A DNA stretch of 64,000 nucleotides from Streptomyces sp. KMM 9044 (GCF_024701375.2 NZ_CP113910.1:7006001-7070000); one strand, 5' to 3'. Positions 1-9,683 are shown, counted from the stretch's first letter. The notes: a model not told the origin generated them from the letters alone. Numbers and translations: made by a program.

Positions 1-430
1 CGCGGACGACGAGGACCGGACACAACGCGCGGGCAGCCACCGTGAGGCTGACCGAGCCCAGCAGCAGCCCGGCCACCTCGCCTCTCCCGCGTGAGCCGGT
101 GACCAGGGCTGATGCCTCGCGCCCCGCCTGCAGTAGCGCGGACACGGCATCGTCGGGCAGCACGTCGCCCGACACCTTCACCTCGGGATTGCGCAGCCGG
201 GCACGTTCCAGGCTCGAGGCGATGATGTGCTGCGCCATGACCTGTTCGGCGGGGCGATCGGTCCTGAGGGAGGGGCGGGCTCCTTCGTAGCGTTCCCACA
301 AGGAGGCGTGGACGAGGCGCACGGGCACGCCGAGGCGTGCCGCTTCGTCCACCGCCCAGTCCACCGCCCAGTCCACTGCCTGAAGGCTGCAGTCCGATCC
401 GTCGACGCCTGCGACAAGCGGGGGCTCCAT
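1..430 (-). CDS. Universal stress protein, partial (C-terminus off left edge)
   Basis: Reading minus from ATG at 430, the protein begins MEPPLVAGVDGSD, the ATP-binding USP beta1-loop, and reaches GSRGRGEVAGLLLGSVS followed by CPVLVVR, the nucleotide-binding and terminal strand motifs of one USP domain. No stop occurs before the window edge, so this is probably the first half of a tandem-domain USP of about 290 aa. USPs of this type are soluble, bind ATP and are induced by hypoxia or redox stress. A 12-bp duplication (347-370) makes the helix after the first loop read AVDWAVDWAVDEA, four residues longer than usual. It belongs with the other USPs in the first 12 kb. Confidence 0.93.
   Translation of the reverse strand, partial: MEPPLVAGVDGSDCSLQAVDWAVDWAVDEAARLGVPVRLVHASLWERYEGARPSLRTDRPAEQVMAQHIIASSLERARLRNPEVKVSGDVLPDDAVSALLQAGREASALVTGSRGRGEVAGLLLGSVSLTVAARALCPVLVVR
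347..370. repeat. 12-bp perfect tandem duplication in USP gene
   Basis: Two adjacent perfect 12-bp copies (347-358, 359-370), with a third, one-mismatch partial copy following. They insert the extra residues AVDW in frame in helix 1 of the USP at the left edge. Confidence 0.85.
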
Positions 431-610
431 GATGTCCCTCACCTTCCCTCCTGTGCGGGCGATGGCAGATCCCCTGCCAGTACGGTCACACTGCCCGCGA
501 ACCGCCGCAGCCTCAGCGACCTGCCGGAGGTCTTCCTGATCCTGAGGCGTACCACCACCGAGGCCGGCGAACAGGCCCGGCGGTTCGCAGAGAGCCGGCT
601 CGAAGGCGCG

Positions 611-1615
611 TCAAGGCTGGATGTCGAGTACGTCCGGCACCGGTCGGCGTGGTGTGGCGGGGCCTGTGGGGCCGTATCCGAGGCGCAGCACGATCTGTGT
701 GTGGCCTGCGCCCGACACGGGGTCGCGCAGGGGCCAGCGCAGGTCGCCCCACTCGAGGGCCTGGGTGGCGAAGGAACTGGACAGGCCTTCCAGAGTGGCC
801 AGCAGCAGGACGCGCTCCATGGCCTGCCCGGCGCGCAGCCAGTCCTCGGGGCCGTCACGGAACGTGCTGAGGACGGCCAGCTGCGGCGTCCGTTCGAACT
901 CGGCGCTGCCACGGCCCGCCACCGGCCTGTGCCCGGCGAAGTCGCGCATGGGGGCCTTGCCGCCCCGTTTGCGTGGTCCGAAGGCGTAGCCGGGCACCCC
1001 GTCCGAGACCTTCTCCTCGGACGGGGCGTCGATGCGGGTCCATCGCGCCAGGTCCTCGTCGCTGCCGCGGTCGGAGAGGTTGCGTGCCTCGGCCTCCTCG
1101 AGCAGCCGCAGCACCTCGTCGAGGTGCCACGAGGACGAGAAGGCCAGCATCGCTCCCTCATGGCGTGCGGCGCCGACGAGGGCCGCGCGCACCTCCTGGG
1201 GTATCTCCGTCCCGTCGAACGGGAAGCGGCTGCTGTGCCTTTGGGGAATCGCCGGATACAGGGGGGCGAGGTCGTTTTCACCGCTCCCGAGTCCGGTCAG
1301 CCGCGCCGAGGCGAGCAGCGCGGAGTCGGCCGGGTCGGGCAGCAGGCGAATCGCCGGGTGCAGGCCCTCGTGGACCGCCGCGACCCGCAGGTTCAGCAGA
1401 GCGGCGCCGCAGCCCAGGTGCAGGGCGCGGCTGTCCGGGTCGGCGTGCGACAGGACGCGGCCGGGATCCGCTCGCAGGTGGAGGGTGCGGCTGCCCCGGA
1501 CGTAGCGGAAGCGCCACGGCTGGACGTTGTGCATCGACGGCGCCGCAGCGGCGTCGCGGACCAGGGCGGCCACACGCTCGTCGGACAGCGGTTCCGGTTC
1601 GGGTCGTTGGTTCAC
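611..1615 (-). CDS. Acg-like nitroreductase-family protein
   Basis: 334 aa from GTG at 1615, preceded by GAAGGAAGA; the reading frame stays open upstream but there only runs antisense to the neighbouring regulator. The N-terminal motif SMHNVQPWRF (about residues 27-36) is typical of the Acg/Rv2032 branch of the nitroreductase fold, which is dormancy-induced in mycobacteria and is thought to bind or sequester flavin rather than act as a standard FMN reductase. The motif HLGCGAALLNLRVA follows near residue 75, and the C-terminal half keeps the family pattern up to VLRLGYGPTG. Length matches the family (about 330 aa). The gene lies downstream of the DUF1918-XRE-PPOX gene, 95 bp apart on the same strand. 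Confidence 0.9.
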   Translation of the reverse strand: MNQRPEPEPLSDERVAALVRDAAAAPSMHNVQPWRFRYVRGSRTLHLRADPGRVLSHADPDSRALHLGCGAALLNLRVAAVHEGLHPAIRLLPDPADSALLASARLTGLGSGENDLAPLYPAIPQRHSSRFPFDGTEIPQEVRAALVGAARHEGAMLAFSSSWHLDEVLRLLEEAEARNLSDRGSDEDLARWTRIDAPSEEKVSDGVPGYAFGPRKRGGKAPMRDFAGHRPVAGRGSAEFERTPQLAVLSTFRDGPEDWLRAGQAMERVLLLATLEGLSSSFATQALEWGDLRWPLRDPVSGAGHTQIVLRLGYGPTGPATPRRPVPDVLDIQP

Positions 1616-1710
1616 CGGGGTCTTCCTTCGCCGGGTCCTGTGGTTCGGATCGGGGTGGGGCCGGGCTCGCGGGCCCGGTCGGCGGAACACGATCCGGGCG
1701 AAGGTGCCGC

Positions 1711-2649
1711 TCACCGGCCGGCCGGAGTGATGCGGTGTCCGGTCAGACTGGTGGGCCGGATCGACACCCACATCTCGCGTTCGTCCCCGGCCCACGGAGC
1801 GGTGTGGGCGTTTTCGTCCAGCCGCCGTATGCTGCCGGGGTCCGTGACCAGCCGCGCGGGGCCGACGGCGAGCACGCTCCAGCCCTGGCTCATGGCCTCG
1901 TCCATGTGGTCGACCTCGAAGGCGGTGTCCGATCCCACGGCCGCCGCGGGGACGGAGCCGGGGGAGGTCCGGAAAACGATCGCGTCGTCGACGACGTCGT
2001 AGTTCACCGGGACGACCGCCGGGCCGTCCACGGTCGACACCGCGACGCGCCCCACCCCGTGCGTGGACAGCAGGGTGCGGCATTCCTCGGGGCCGAGGTC
2101 CAGGAGCCGGGGATGGGCGAGCGCCATTCCCCGGCCCGGTGGCATGTCGGTGCCGCCGCCGCGCAGGGCGTGGACCGTGGTGTTCAGTGCCGAGGCCAGG
2201 TTGACGAGCGTCGCCAGGCTCGGATCGGCCTGGTGTTCCTCGAGGTACGCGAGGTACTCGGGCGCCATCCTGGCGCGGCGGGCCGTCTCGGACCTGGTCA
2301 GACCCTGGCGCGCGCGTTCGGTGGCCACCCGCCGGCCGAGGTCACTGGAGTGGGGTGCGCCGGCCGGCGGGGGCGCACCGGAGCCGGCACCCGTCCCGGC
2401 CGCGCCCGGCCCACGGGACGGTTCCCGAGACGTGTGCGGTTCCTGGACGGTCGCGGGCTCGTGTCCCGGATGCAGGATGTGCGCGTCGGGCCCGGGAAAC
2501 ACGAGTGCCACCGCCTGTGTGTCCGACCAGCGCACATCGTACGGGGGCGTTCCGTCCTTGTGGTGGAGCCCGATGATCTCGCCGTCGCGCCTGGTGACGC
2601 CGGTCGCCGGGCTTTCGATGACGAGGTGGTCGCCGAGGTGAGCTCGCAT
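1711..2649 (-). CDS. DUF1918 + XRE helix-turn-helix + PPOX-family fusion protein
   Basis: 312 aa from ATG 2649, which follows AAAGGGCGG. Three modules are visible. Residues 1-60 (MRAHLGDHLV, GEIIGLHHKDGTPPYDVRW) are DUF1918. Residues about 112-165 form an XRE-type helix-turn-helix (GRRVATERARQGLTRSETAR, then LATLVNLASALNTTVHAL). Residues about 180-312 are a pyridoxamine-5'-phosphate-oxidase/flavin-reductase-like split barrel (GRVAVSTVDGPAVVPVNY, VGPARLV). A Pro/Gly/Ala linker joins the first two. I infer a DNA-binding regulator with a flavin-binding sensor barrel, suited to redox sensing. It probably heads a short operon with the Acg-like gene. The ligand and target are not shown by the sequence. 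Confidence 0.88.
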   Translation of the reverse strand: MRAHLGDHLVIESPATGVTRRDGEIIGLHHKDGTPPYDVRWSDTQAVALVFPGPDAHILHPGHEPATVQEPHTSREPSRGPGAAGTGAGSGAPPPAGAPHSSDLGRRVATERARQGLTRSETARRARMAPEYLAYLEEHQADPSLATLVNLASALNTTVHALRGGGTDMPPGRGMALAHPRLLDLGPEECRTLLSTHGVGRVAVSTVDGPAVVPVNYDVVDDAIVFRTSPGSVPAAAVGSDTAFEVDHMDEAMSQGWSVLAVGPARLVTDPGSIRRLDENAHTAPWAGDEREMWVSIRPTSLTGHRITPAGR

Positions 2650-2799
2650 GATTGCCGCCCTTTGCTCAGAGTGTTGCCATGTCCAACGTGCCACGCGTGC
2701 AGTTCGGCGGCTCGGGCTGCCCTGCCTCCGGGACACGCACCGTGAGAACCCCGTTGCCCTGCCTCCCCGCGAGGCGCCCCGGCCGCTTCACCCCGTCGG

Positions 2800-3084
2800 T
2801 CACATGAGCCAGCCGGAAACCGGACGGGAGACCGGCCCCGATGCGCCCATGCCCTCGATGTCGCGCCCGGCGGCGTCCACCGGCTGCCGGCCGAGGTCCT
2901 CCGTGGCCCGGCCCACTGCCAGTTCGTCGCCGATCTCCGGCATCTCCAGGTCCGCCGGATTACGGTGCGCGGCCCCGTGGCCGGTAAGCACCGTGCTTCC
3001 GGTATCGACCACCGCGCGTGCCTTCGTCGTTCCCTCGTCCTCGAAGAGGTGGAGACGGGCCTTCCATCCCGCGGTGTGCGGCAT
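2800..3084 (-). CDS. DUF1876 small protein
   Basis: 94 aa from ATG 3084: begins MPHTAGWKARLHLFEDEGTT, continues with TKARAVVDTG and with ELAVGRATEDLGRQ. This matches the DUF1876 (dsRBD-like) family of small soluble proteins common in Streptomyces, often beside universal stress proteins. Molecular function is unknown. An upstream in-frame start at 3171 would add 29 residues unlike the family and was rejected. The C-terminus (PVSRPVSGWLM) is not clearly part of the domain. Confidence 0.85.
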   Translation of the reverse strand: MPHTAGWKARLHLFEDEGTTKARAVVDTGSTVLTGHGAAHRNPADLEMPEIGDELAVGRATEDLGRQPVDAAGRDIEGMGASGPVSRPVSGWLM

Positions 3085-3480
3085 CGCTGGCCTCCTCGGC
3101 TCGGTGCGGACCGGAGAGCGGCGCCCGGGACGCGACGGGGCTCCGGATCCGCCGGGCGGCCGACAGCACATCTCTTTCTGCGCTCGCCGAGGACGGACCC
3201 CCCCACCGGTGCGCTGTCCGTTCCGTATCGGCGTCTCCAGCAGTGGCCTGCCGTCACCTTCGCCGGGAGAGTCCCATCACCGGCCGACCGTCGTATGCAC
3301 CATCTTGTACGCGGACTCCCCACACGGCACGTCGGCCGAGACCCCGACGCGAGTGCCGGCCGCTTCTCCGGCCGCCGCCGGACACCGAAGACCTCGGCCA
3401 AGGGGCCGGCCGTCCCCGGTGGGACAGCCCTTCGAGCCTTGAGCGGCCGGCCCCGTGGGCGTGGTGCCCGGGGTGCGCTG
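3085..3480. other. Intergenic, no gene seen
   Basis: 396 bp between the DUF1876 gene and the next USP. No frame shows a start with a ribosome site plus recognisable protein. It presumably holds the DUF1876 promoter and the 3' region of the USP at 3481. Confidence 0.5.
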
Positions 3481-4326
3481 TCATATCTGCGGCACGACCA
3501 CAACCGGACACGGCGCGTGATGCAACACGGCGTGGTTGATCAGACCGGGTTGCAGGCCGGAGTGCCCATGCCGTTTCCCGGCCCCCACGACGAGCAGGTC
3601 CGCTCCCGGCGCGGCCGCCAACAGCGCATGCCGTGCCGGTCCCTCGACCACCCGGCGGCTCACAGAGGTGCCCCGGTACTGCTCCGCAGGACCCCGCAGG
3701 GCGTCGCCGAGCACCTGCGCCGGCGGGCGCCGGTGGGCCTCGAGGGCGTACCACGCACCGGCTCGAGGGCGTACCACGCACCGGGCGGAGGTTCCGGGGG
3801 GAGTACCGATCGGTGCGCTCCAGGCGTGTACCTCCACCAGCCCACAGCGCTGTGCGTGGGCCTCGCGGACCGCGAACCCCACAGCGGTATCGCTTCCCTC
3901 GCCGTCCTCGACACCCACGACGACGCTCCCGAACCGGCCTTCCCGGTGTTCCGCCGAGCCCCGCACCACCACGACCGGACAGCCGGCCCGCGCTGCCACG
4001 GCCAGACTGACCGCCCCCAGGAGCAGCTCGGCAAGGTCGCCCAGCCCTCTGGAGTCGAGCACCAGTGCGAACGCGTTGTGCCCCTCGCCGACCAGGGCGG
4101 AGGCGGCGTCCTCATGCAGTACCTCGCTCGAGAGCCGCACCGCGGGAGCATCCTTCCCGGCACGCTCCGAGGCAGCGTTGATCACGTCGGATGCCTCCTG
4201 CTCCGGCGCCGCCGCGTGCACCAGATGGAGGGGGACCGTGTGCCGGGCCGCCTCGGCCACAGCCCAGTCCACCGCCTCCAGGCCGGCCTCTGCCCCGTCG
4301 ACGCCGACCACCAGGGGAATCGTCAC
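3481..4326 (-). CDS. Tandem-domain universal stress protein
   Basis: 281 aa from GTG 4326, with AGGAGA upstream. Domain 1 (about 1-125) starts VVGVDGAEAG and ends with CPVVVVRG; domain 2 (about 132-281) starts VVVGVEDGEGSD and ends NHAVLHHAPCPVVVVP. The nucleotide loop of domain 1 is altered (LDSRGLGDLAELLLGAVS in place of GSRGRG...GS) and that of domain 2 reads GAGKRHGHS, so ATP binding may be weak or lost. A perfect 23-bp tandem duplication (3739-3784) lies in domain 2 after SAPIGTPPG. Because 23 is not a multiple of three, the two copies are read in different frames, as CVVRPRAG and then AWYALE. Confidence 0.93.
   Translation of the reverse strand: MTIPLVVGVDGAEAGLEAVDWAVAEAARHTVPLHLVHAAAPEQEASDVINAASERAGKDAPAVRLSSEVLHEDAASALVGEGHNAFALVLDSRGLGDLAELLLGAVSLAVAARAGCPVVVVRGSAEHREGRFGSVVVGVEDGEGSDTAVGFAVREAHAQRCGLVEVHAWSAPIGTPPGTSARCVVRPRAGAWYALEAHRRPPAQVLGDALRGPAEQYRGTSVSRRVVEGPARHALLAAAPGADLLVVGAGKRHGHSGLQPGLINHAVLHHAPCPVVVVPQI
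3739..3784. repeat. 23-bp perfect tandem duplication inside USP gene
   Basis: Copies at 3739-3761 and 3762-3784 are identical. Both lie inside the coding sequence of the USP at 3481-4326 and are translated in two different frames, yet both halves of the protein remain recognisable in the present frame. This implies a compensating indel. Confidence 0.9.
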
Positions 4327-4514
4327 CGTTCATGTCTCCTCTCGCACCGGCGTTCCGTCCGTCCGAGTTCCGCCCCACGGTTCCGCATGCGCCGCAGGAG
4401 GGTATGGGGTACTCCTCGACTGAGCAGAAGAGCCGTGCGCGGTGGGCCGGCGCTTTCGGGCAGGTGAACTCCTTCACCGCCATCCCCGCTTTTTACGAGA
4501 TGGAGGCACGCGCC

Positions 4515-4628
4515 ATGGAGCCAGCGATCACCGTCAACCCCGGCGGCTCACCCGAGAGTCCTGCCGCCGGCGGCAGGGCCGCCATCCACCGAGCACGCTG
4601 CCCTGTCACGGTCGTCCCCCATGAGTGA
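4515..4628 (+). pseudogene. Universal stress protein fossil (37 codons)
   Basis: ATG 4515 opens a 37-codon frame whose first half (MEPAITV, GGSPESPA, GGRAA) matches a USP N-terminus and whose last residues (HRARCPVTVVPHE) match a USP C-terminus. Roughly 100-250 residues between them are missing. The simplest reading is a USP gene collapsed by internal deletion. Its TGA at 4626-4628 overlaps the ATG (4621) of the next gene, so its translation could still couple to that gene. An in-frame ATG at 4500 is also possible. Confidence 0.6.
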
Positions 4629-6144
4629 GGCGGGCGACACCGCATCGCCCCCGCTCGCAGAGATGCATGAGACCCACACCGCGATCGTGTTCCTCGTCGG
4701 TGTTCACGCCTACAAGATCAAGAAACCGGTCGATCTGAAGTTCCTGGACTACACCACCGTGGAGGCCCGCCGGACCGCCTGCGAACGCGAGGTTGCTCTC
4801 AACCGTCGCTTCGCCGCGGACGTCTACCTGGGCCTGGGAGAGATCCGCAGCCCGCAGACGGAAACCCCCGAACCGATGGTCGTGATGCGCCGCATGCCGG
4901 CGGACCGCCGCCTGTCCCGGCTGGTACGCGCGGGGGCCGTCCTCGACGACATCCTCCGGTCCGTGGCCCGGCAGCTTGCCGCGCACCACACGGACGCGCC
5001 CCGCAGCCCGGACGTGGACGAGCAGGGGACCCGGGACGCGTTGTCCTCCCGGTGGGAAGCGAGCTTCGCACAGGTCCACGCCCTGGCCGGCGATCTCGCC
5101 CTCCCCGACGGCGTGGACGAGGTCGAACGGCTGGTGCGCCGCTATCTCGCCGGCCGCGAGCGTCTGTTCGACACGCGCGTTGCGCAAGGACGGATCGTCG
5201 ACGGACACGGCGATCTGCGCGCCGAGGACGTCTTCTGCTTCGACGACGGCCCCCGCATCCTGGACTGCCTGGAATTCGACGACCACCTTCGCCACCTCGA
5301 CGGCCTCGACGACGCCGCCTTCCTCGCCATGGACCTGGAACAACTCGGCGCCCCGAACGCCGCGGCATACTTTCTCGCTCAGTACAGCGAGTACTCCGGC
5401 GACCCGGTGACCCCGTCCCTGTGGCACCACTACGTCGCCTACCGCGCGTTCGTCCGCGCCAAGGTCTCCCTGATCCAGGCACGCCAGGGCGTACCCGCCG
5501 CCGAGGCGACGGCCCGGCGACTGGTCACGGGGACACTGCGCCATCTGCGCGCCTCCGCCGTCGGTCTGACACTTGTCGGGGGACTTCCGGGCAGCGGGAA
5601 ATCCACGCTCGCCGGAGCCCTGGCCGACCGTCTGGGGGGGACACTGCTCAGCAGCGACCGCCTGCGCAAGGAACTGGCGGGCATCCCGGCCGAACAGTCC
5701 GCGGCGGCCGACTACGGCGAGGGGCTGTACACACCGGAGTGGACCGCGAGGACCTACGCCGCCCTGCTCGACCGTGCGTCCACCCTGCTGTCGTCGGGCG
5801 AGTCCGTCGTCCTGGACGCCACCTGGTCGGACGCGGGACAGCGCGAAGCCGCCCTGCGCGTGGCCGAACGCACCAGCGCAGACCTGGTGGCCCTGTACTG
5901 CAGGGTGCCCGGCGACGTGTCAGCGGCCCGCATCGACTCCCGCACCCCCGGCGCGTCGGCATCCGATGCCGACCTCGCCGTTGCCACCGCCATGGCGGCC
6001 GAGGAAGCACCGTGGCCCGAGGCCGTCACGGTCGACACCAGTGGCCCCCTGGAGACCGCGGTCGTCCAGGCGTTGGCAGCCGTACGTCCGTGGGACACCG
6101 GCCAGACCCCGGTCTTCCGGCGCCCCTACATGCTGCCGGACTGA
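4621..6144 (+). CDS. Aminoglycoside-phosphotransferase-like + P-loop kinase-like fusion
   Basis: 507 aa. The N-terminal half (about 1-290) is the APH-like domain of the COG2187 type: FLVGVHAYKIKKPVDLKFLD carries the nucleotide-binding Lys region, and HGDLRAEDVF near residue 196 with CLEFDD near 218 are the catalytic-loop and metal motifs. The C-terminal half (about 310-507) is a zeta-toxin/gluconokinase-like P-loop kinase (COG0645 type) with Walker A GLPGSGKST near residue 320 and LDATW as a Walker B-like strand. The substrate is unknown. The fusion is widespread in bacteria and recurs in Streptomyces stress islands. The start overlaps the USP fossil; a start exactly at the homology boundary supports ATG 4621. 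Confidence 0.9.
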   Translation: MSEAGDTASPPLAEMHETHTAIVFLVGVHAYKIKKPVDLKFLDYTTVEARRTACEREVALNRRFAADVYLGLGEIRSPQTETPEPMVVMRRMPADRRLSRLVRAGAVLDDILRSVARQLAAHHTDAPRSPDVDEQGTRDALSSRWEASFAQVHALAGDLALPDGVDEVERLVRRYLAGRERLFDTRVAQGRIVDGHGDLRAEDVFCFDDGPRILDCLEFDDHLRHLDGLDDAAFLAMDLEQLGAPNAAAYFLAQYSEYSGDPVTPSLWHHYVAYRAFVRAKVSLIQARQGVPAAEATARRLVTGTLRHLRASAVGLTLVGGLPGSGKSTLAGALADRLGGTLLSSDRLRKELAGIPAEQSAAADYGEGLYTPEWTARTYAALLDRASTLLSSGESVVLDATWSDAGQREAALRVAERTSADLVALYCRVPGDVSAARIDSRTPGASASDADLAVATAMAAEEAPWPEAVTVDTSGPLETAVVQALAAVRPWDTGQTPVFRRPYMLPD

Positions 6145-6231
6145 CGGGACACGGGGCGGCCCGGCTTTCCGCGTTGCCCGCGAGCCCTTCGAAGGCGACA
6201 GTGGAGTGAGGCAGTGAGGGAGTGAGCAGCG

Positions 6232-7290
6232 ATGCGAGGACTCGTCTATCACGGTCCTGCACAGACCTCTTGGGACACGGTCCAGGATCCCACGATCGAG
6301 GAGGACAACGACGCGATCGTACGCGTCGACGCGACCACCATCTGCGGAAGTGATCTGCACATTCAGCGGGGAGACCTCCCCGAGGTCGAACCAGGGAAGA
6401 TCCTCGGCCACGAGGCCGTCGGCGAAGTGGTGGAAGTCGGCCGCGGGGTGCACAACCGGCGGCCCGGACAGCAGGTGATCGTGTCGTCCGTCTCGGCCTG
6501 CGGCCGCTGTCCGATGTGCCGCGCCAGCATGTACGGACAGTGCCACGGCGGCGGCGGATGGATCCTGGGAAACATGATCAACGGGACGCAGGCCGACTTC
6601 GTCCGTGTTCCCTTCGCCGACTCCTCCACGCACCGCCGGCCCTCCTCCCTTCCCCTGGGTGACGCGGTCCTGCTCGCCGAGCTCCTCCCCACCGTCTACG
6701 AGGTCGGAGTGCGCAACGGACACGTGGGCCCGGGGGACACCGTCGTCGTGGTGGGCGCGGGTCCCGTAGGGCTCGCCGCGGTCGTCGTCGCCCGCCTCTA
6801 CTCGCCTCGCCGGATCATCGCGGTGGACCTGTCCTCCTCCCGGCTGGAAGCCGCCGCACGCCTGGGTGCCGACGCCGCTGAACTGCCCGGGCGGCTGATC
6901 GCCGATCTGTCCGAGGGACCCGGGGCCGACGTGGTCATCGAGGCTGCCGGAGATCCGGAGAGCTTCGTCCTGTCCACACGCGTCGTGCGCGCGGGAGGAC
7001 ACATCGCCAACATCGGCATGCCCGGCAGCCCGGTCACGCTGCATCTGGAGGCTCTGTGGAGTAAGGACCTGACGATCAGCACGGGCCAGGTCGACACGTT
7101 CTCCACACCATGGCTGCTCGACCTCGTGACCTTCGGACGCATCTCGGTCTCCCCGCTCATCACCCACACCTTCGGCCTCGACCGGATGGAGGAGGCGTAC
7201 GAGGTCTTTTCCCACGGCCCCGACACCGGAGCACTCAAAGTCATGCTGCACCGCGAGGCGAAGGCGCCGTCCCGGCAGCCGTCCCCCTGA
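6232..7290 (+). CDS. Zinc-dependent alcohol dehydrogenase (MDR family), copy 1
   Basis: 352 aa. Catalytic zinc residues lie in CGSDLHIQRGD (about 38-48) and GHEAVGE (about 59); the structural zinc cysteines are in ACGRCPMCRASMYGQC (about 88-103). The Rossmann motif VVVVGAGPVGLAA is near residue 170. It is a medium-chain NAD(P)-dependent dehydrogenase of the threonine/alcohol type; the substrate cannot be read. It is closely paralogous to the gene at 7629, with about 11 residues fewer just before GPGADVVIEA. This gene pair accompanies universal stress proteins in Streptomyces stress islands. Confidence 0.93.
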   Translation: MRGLVYHGPAQTSWDTVQDPTIEEDNDAIVRVDATTICGSDLHIQRGDLPEVEPGKILGHEAVGEVVEVGRGVHNRRPGQQVIVSSVSACGRCPMCRASMYGQCHGGGGWILGNMINGTQADFVRVPFADSSTHRRPSSLPLGDAVLLAELLPTVYEVGVRNGHVGPGDTVVVVGAGPVGLAAVVVARLYSPRRIIAVDLSSSRLEAAARLGADAAELPGRLIADLSEGPGADVVIEAAGDPESFVLSTRVVRAGGHIANIGMPGSPVTLHLEALWSKDLTISTGQVDTFSTPWLLDLVTFGRISVSPLITHTFGLDRMEEAYEVFSHGPDTGALKVMLHREAKAPSRQPSP

Positions 7291-7628
7291 TCCCCCCGTT
7301 CCTCTTCTCACCTCTCCGGTCCAGGGGACCCACGCACCGCCGACACCGCGGTGGTGTTCCGCCCGGATGCCGCCGCCGGTGACGCTCGCGCCCCGCCCAC
7401 CGGCGCAGGCCGCACTGCGCCTCGCTCCCCGGACCCACCGCGTCGCCGCGGTGGACTGCCCGGACGTGACGAGGGAGGGCGAAGACGCGGACCGGGTCCC
7501 GTGCCCCGCTCGGATGCCGTTGACGGGTCGATCGACCGGCCCAGGCGGTCCTTCGCGCTGTCGGACAAGCTGGATGTACGGGGAGATTCCGGCATCGTGC
7601 CGGAGCCCTGCAGAGAGCGGAGGGTGGT
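7291..7628. other. Intergenic between paralogous dehydrogenases
   Basis: 338 bp with no convincing gene. The length suggests the second dehydrogenase has its own promoter. Short GGTCC/GGACC palindromes occur near 7319 and 7487 but match no operator I can name. Confidence 0.4.
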
Positions 7629-8699
7629 ATGAAAGGCTACGTTTTCCACGGTCCCGGACAGGCCTTGTGGGAGGAGGTCCCGGACCCGGGCATCAAGGAG
7701 TCCACCGACGTGATCGTCCGCGTCGACGCCGTGACCATCTGCGGGACGGACCTGCACATCCTCAAGGGCGACGTGCCCGAGGTGCGGCCCGGCACCGTAC
7801 TGGGGCATGAGGCGGTCGGCGAGATCGTCGAGGTGGGCGGTGACGTGCGCACGGTGCGTCCCGGAGACCGGGTGCTGGTCTCCTGCATCAGCGCCTGCGG
7901 GCGGTGCCGCTACTGCCGGGACGGTGTGTACGGCCAGTGCCGTGGAGGCGGAGGCTGGATTCTCGGTCACCTGGTCGACGGCACCCAGGCCGAATACGTC
8001 CGCGTCCCGTACGCCGACCTGTCCGTGCATCCGCTGCCCAGTGCGGTGACCAGTCAGGACGGCGTGCTGCTGGCGGACATCTTCCCCACCGCCTATGAAG
8101 TGGGCGTCCTCAACGGGAAGGTGCGGCCGGGGGACACTGTGGTGGTCGTCGGGGCCGGCCCCATCGGGCTGGCGGCCGTAGCGATGGCCTGTTTCCTCAC
8201 GCCCGAGCGGATCATCGCCGTGGACGTCACCGCGTCCCGGCTCGAAGTCGCGAGGAGCCTGGGCGCGGACGTGGTGGCCGACGCCCGCGAGGACCCCGAG
8301 CAGCTGGTCGCCGACCTCACCGAAGGGCCCGGCGCAGATGTCGTCATCGAGGCGGTCGGCGTGCCGGAGACGTTCGAACAGTGCACGCGTATGGTGCGGC
8401 CCGGCGGGCACGTGGCCAATGTCGGTGTGCACGGCAGGCCCGCGACCCTGCACCTGGAAGACCTGTGGATCAAGAACGTGACCATCACCACAGGTCTCGT
8501 CGACACCCACTCCACACCGACCCTGCTGCGGATGGCGTCCGCCGGCCGACTGCCGGCGTCACGGCTGGTCACTCACACCTTCCCGCTGGACCACATGGAG
8601 GAGGCCTACGGCGTCTTCGGCAACGCCGCCGAGACCGGTGCCCTCAAGATCGTGCTCGGCGGTCAACCGCACGATGTCGTCGCGGTGCGGCAGGCCTGA
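7629..8699 (+). CDS. Zinc-dependent alcohol dehydrogenase (MDR family), copy 2
   Basis: 356 aa from ATG 7629, which follows GGAGGGTGGT. Catalytic zinc motifs CGTDLHILKGD and GHEAVGE and structural zinc cysteines in ACGRCRYCRDGVYGQC are intact; VVVVGAGPIGLAA is the NAD(P)-binding loop. It has the same architecture as the gene at 6232, with most motifs shared, consistent with tandem duplication and divergence. Soluble oxidoreductase, substrate unknown. It is convergent with the CsoR-family gene at 8796. Confidence 0.93.
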   Translation: MKGYVFHGPGQALWEEVPDPGIKESTDVIVRVDAVTICGTDLHILKGDVPEVRPGTVLGHEAVGEIVEVGGDVRTVRPGDRVLVSCISACGRCRYCRDGVYGQCRGGGGWILGHLVDGTQAEYVRVPYADLSVHPLPSAVTSQDGVLLADIFPTAYEVGVLNGKVRPGDTVVVVGAGPIGLAAVAMACFLTPERIIAVDVTASRLEVARSLGADVVADAREDPEQLVADLTEGPGADVVIEAVGVPETFEQCTRMVRPGGHVANVGVHGRPATLHLEDLWIKNVTITTGLVDTHSTPTLLRMASAGRLPASRLVTHTFPLDHMEEAYGVFGNAAETGALKIVLGGQPHDVVAVRQA

Positions 8700-8795
8700 G
8701 AGGGACGGTGGCTTCCTCGCCCTACCCGGTGCTGGTGGGCCTCCTCGGCCTGCGGATGCGGCACGCGGTGGCGCGGCGCACGGTCCAGGCGGGGC

Positions 8796-9500
<705 letters not shown>

Positions 9501-9683
9501 GAGGCCATGGCCGCAGTGGAGGCGCGCCGGTGTCGGCTGAGCTCGGAGAAGCCCGCTGAGCCGACGGCCGTGCCGACCGCTCCGGTGGAGGAGGACGGCG
9601 AGTCGCTCATGCCCGTGACGGACCACGGCGAAGGGGCCCCACGAGGGTGCGGCCCGGCCGGCCGGGCCCGGGAGCAGCCGCGG

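Noticed and set aside
227..2745. Plus-strand frames of about 590 codons over the Acg-like and XRE genes
   Set aside because: Third-position GC and recognisable domains are all on the minus strand.
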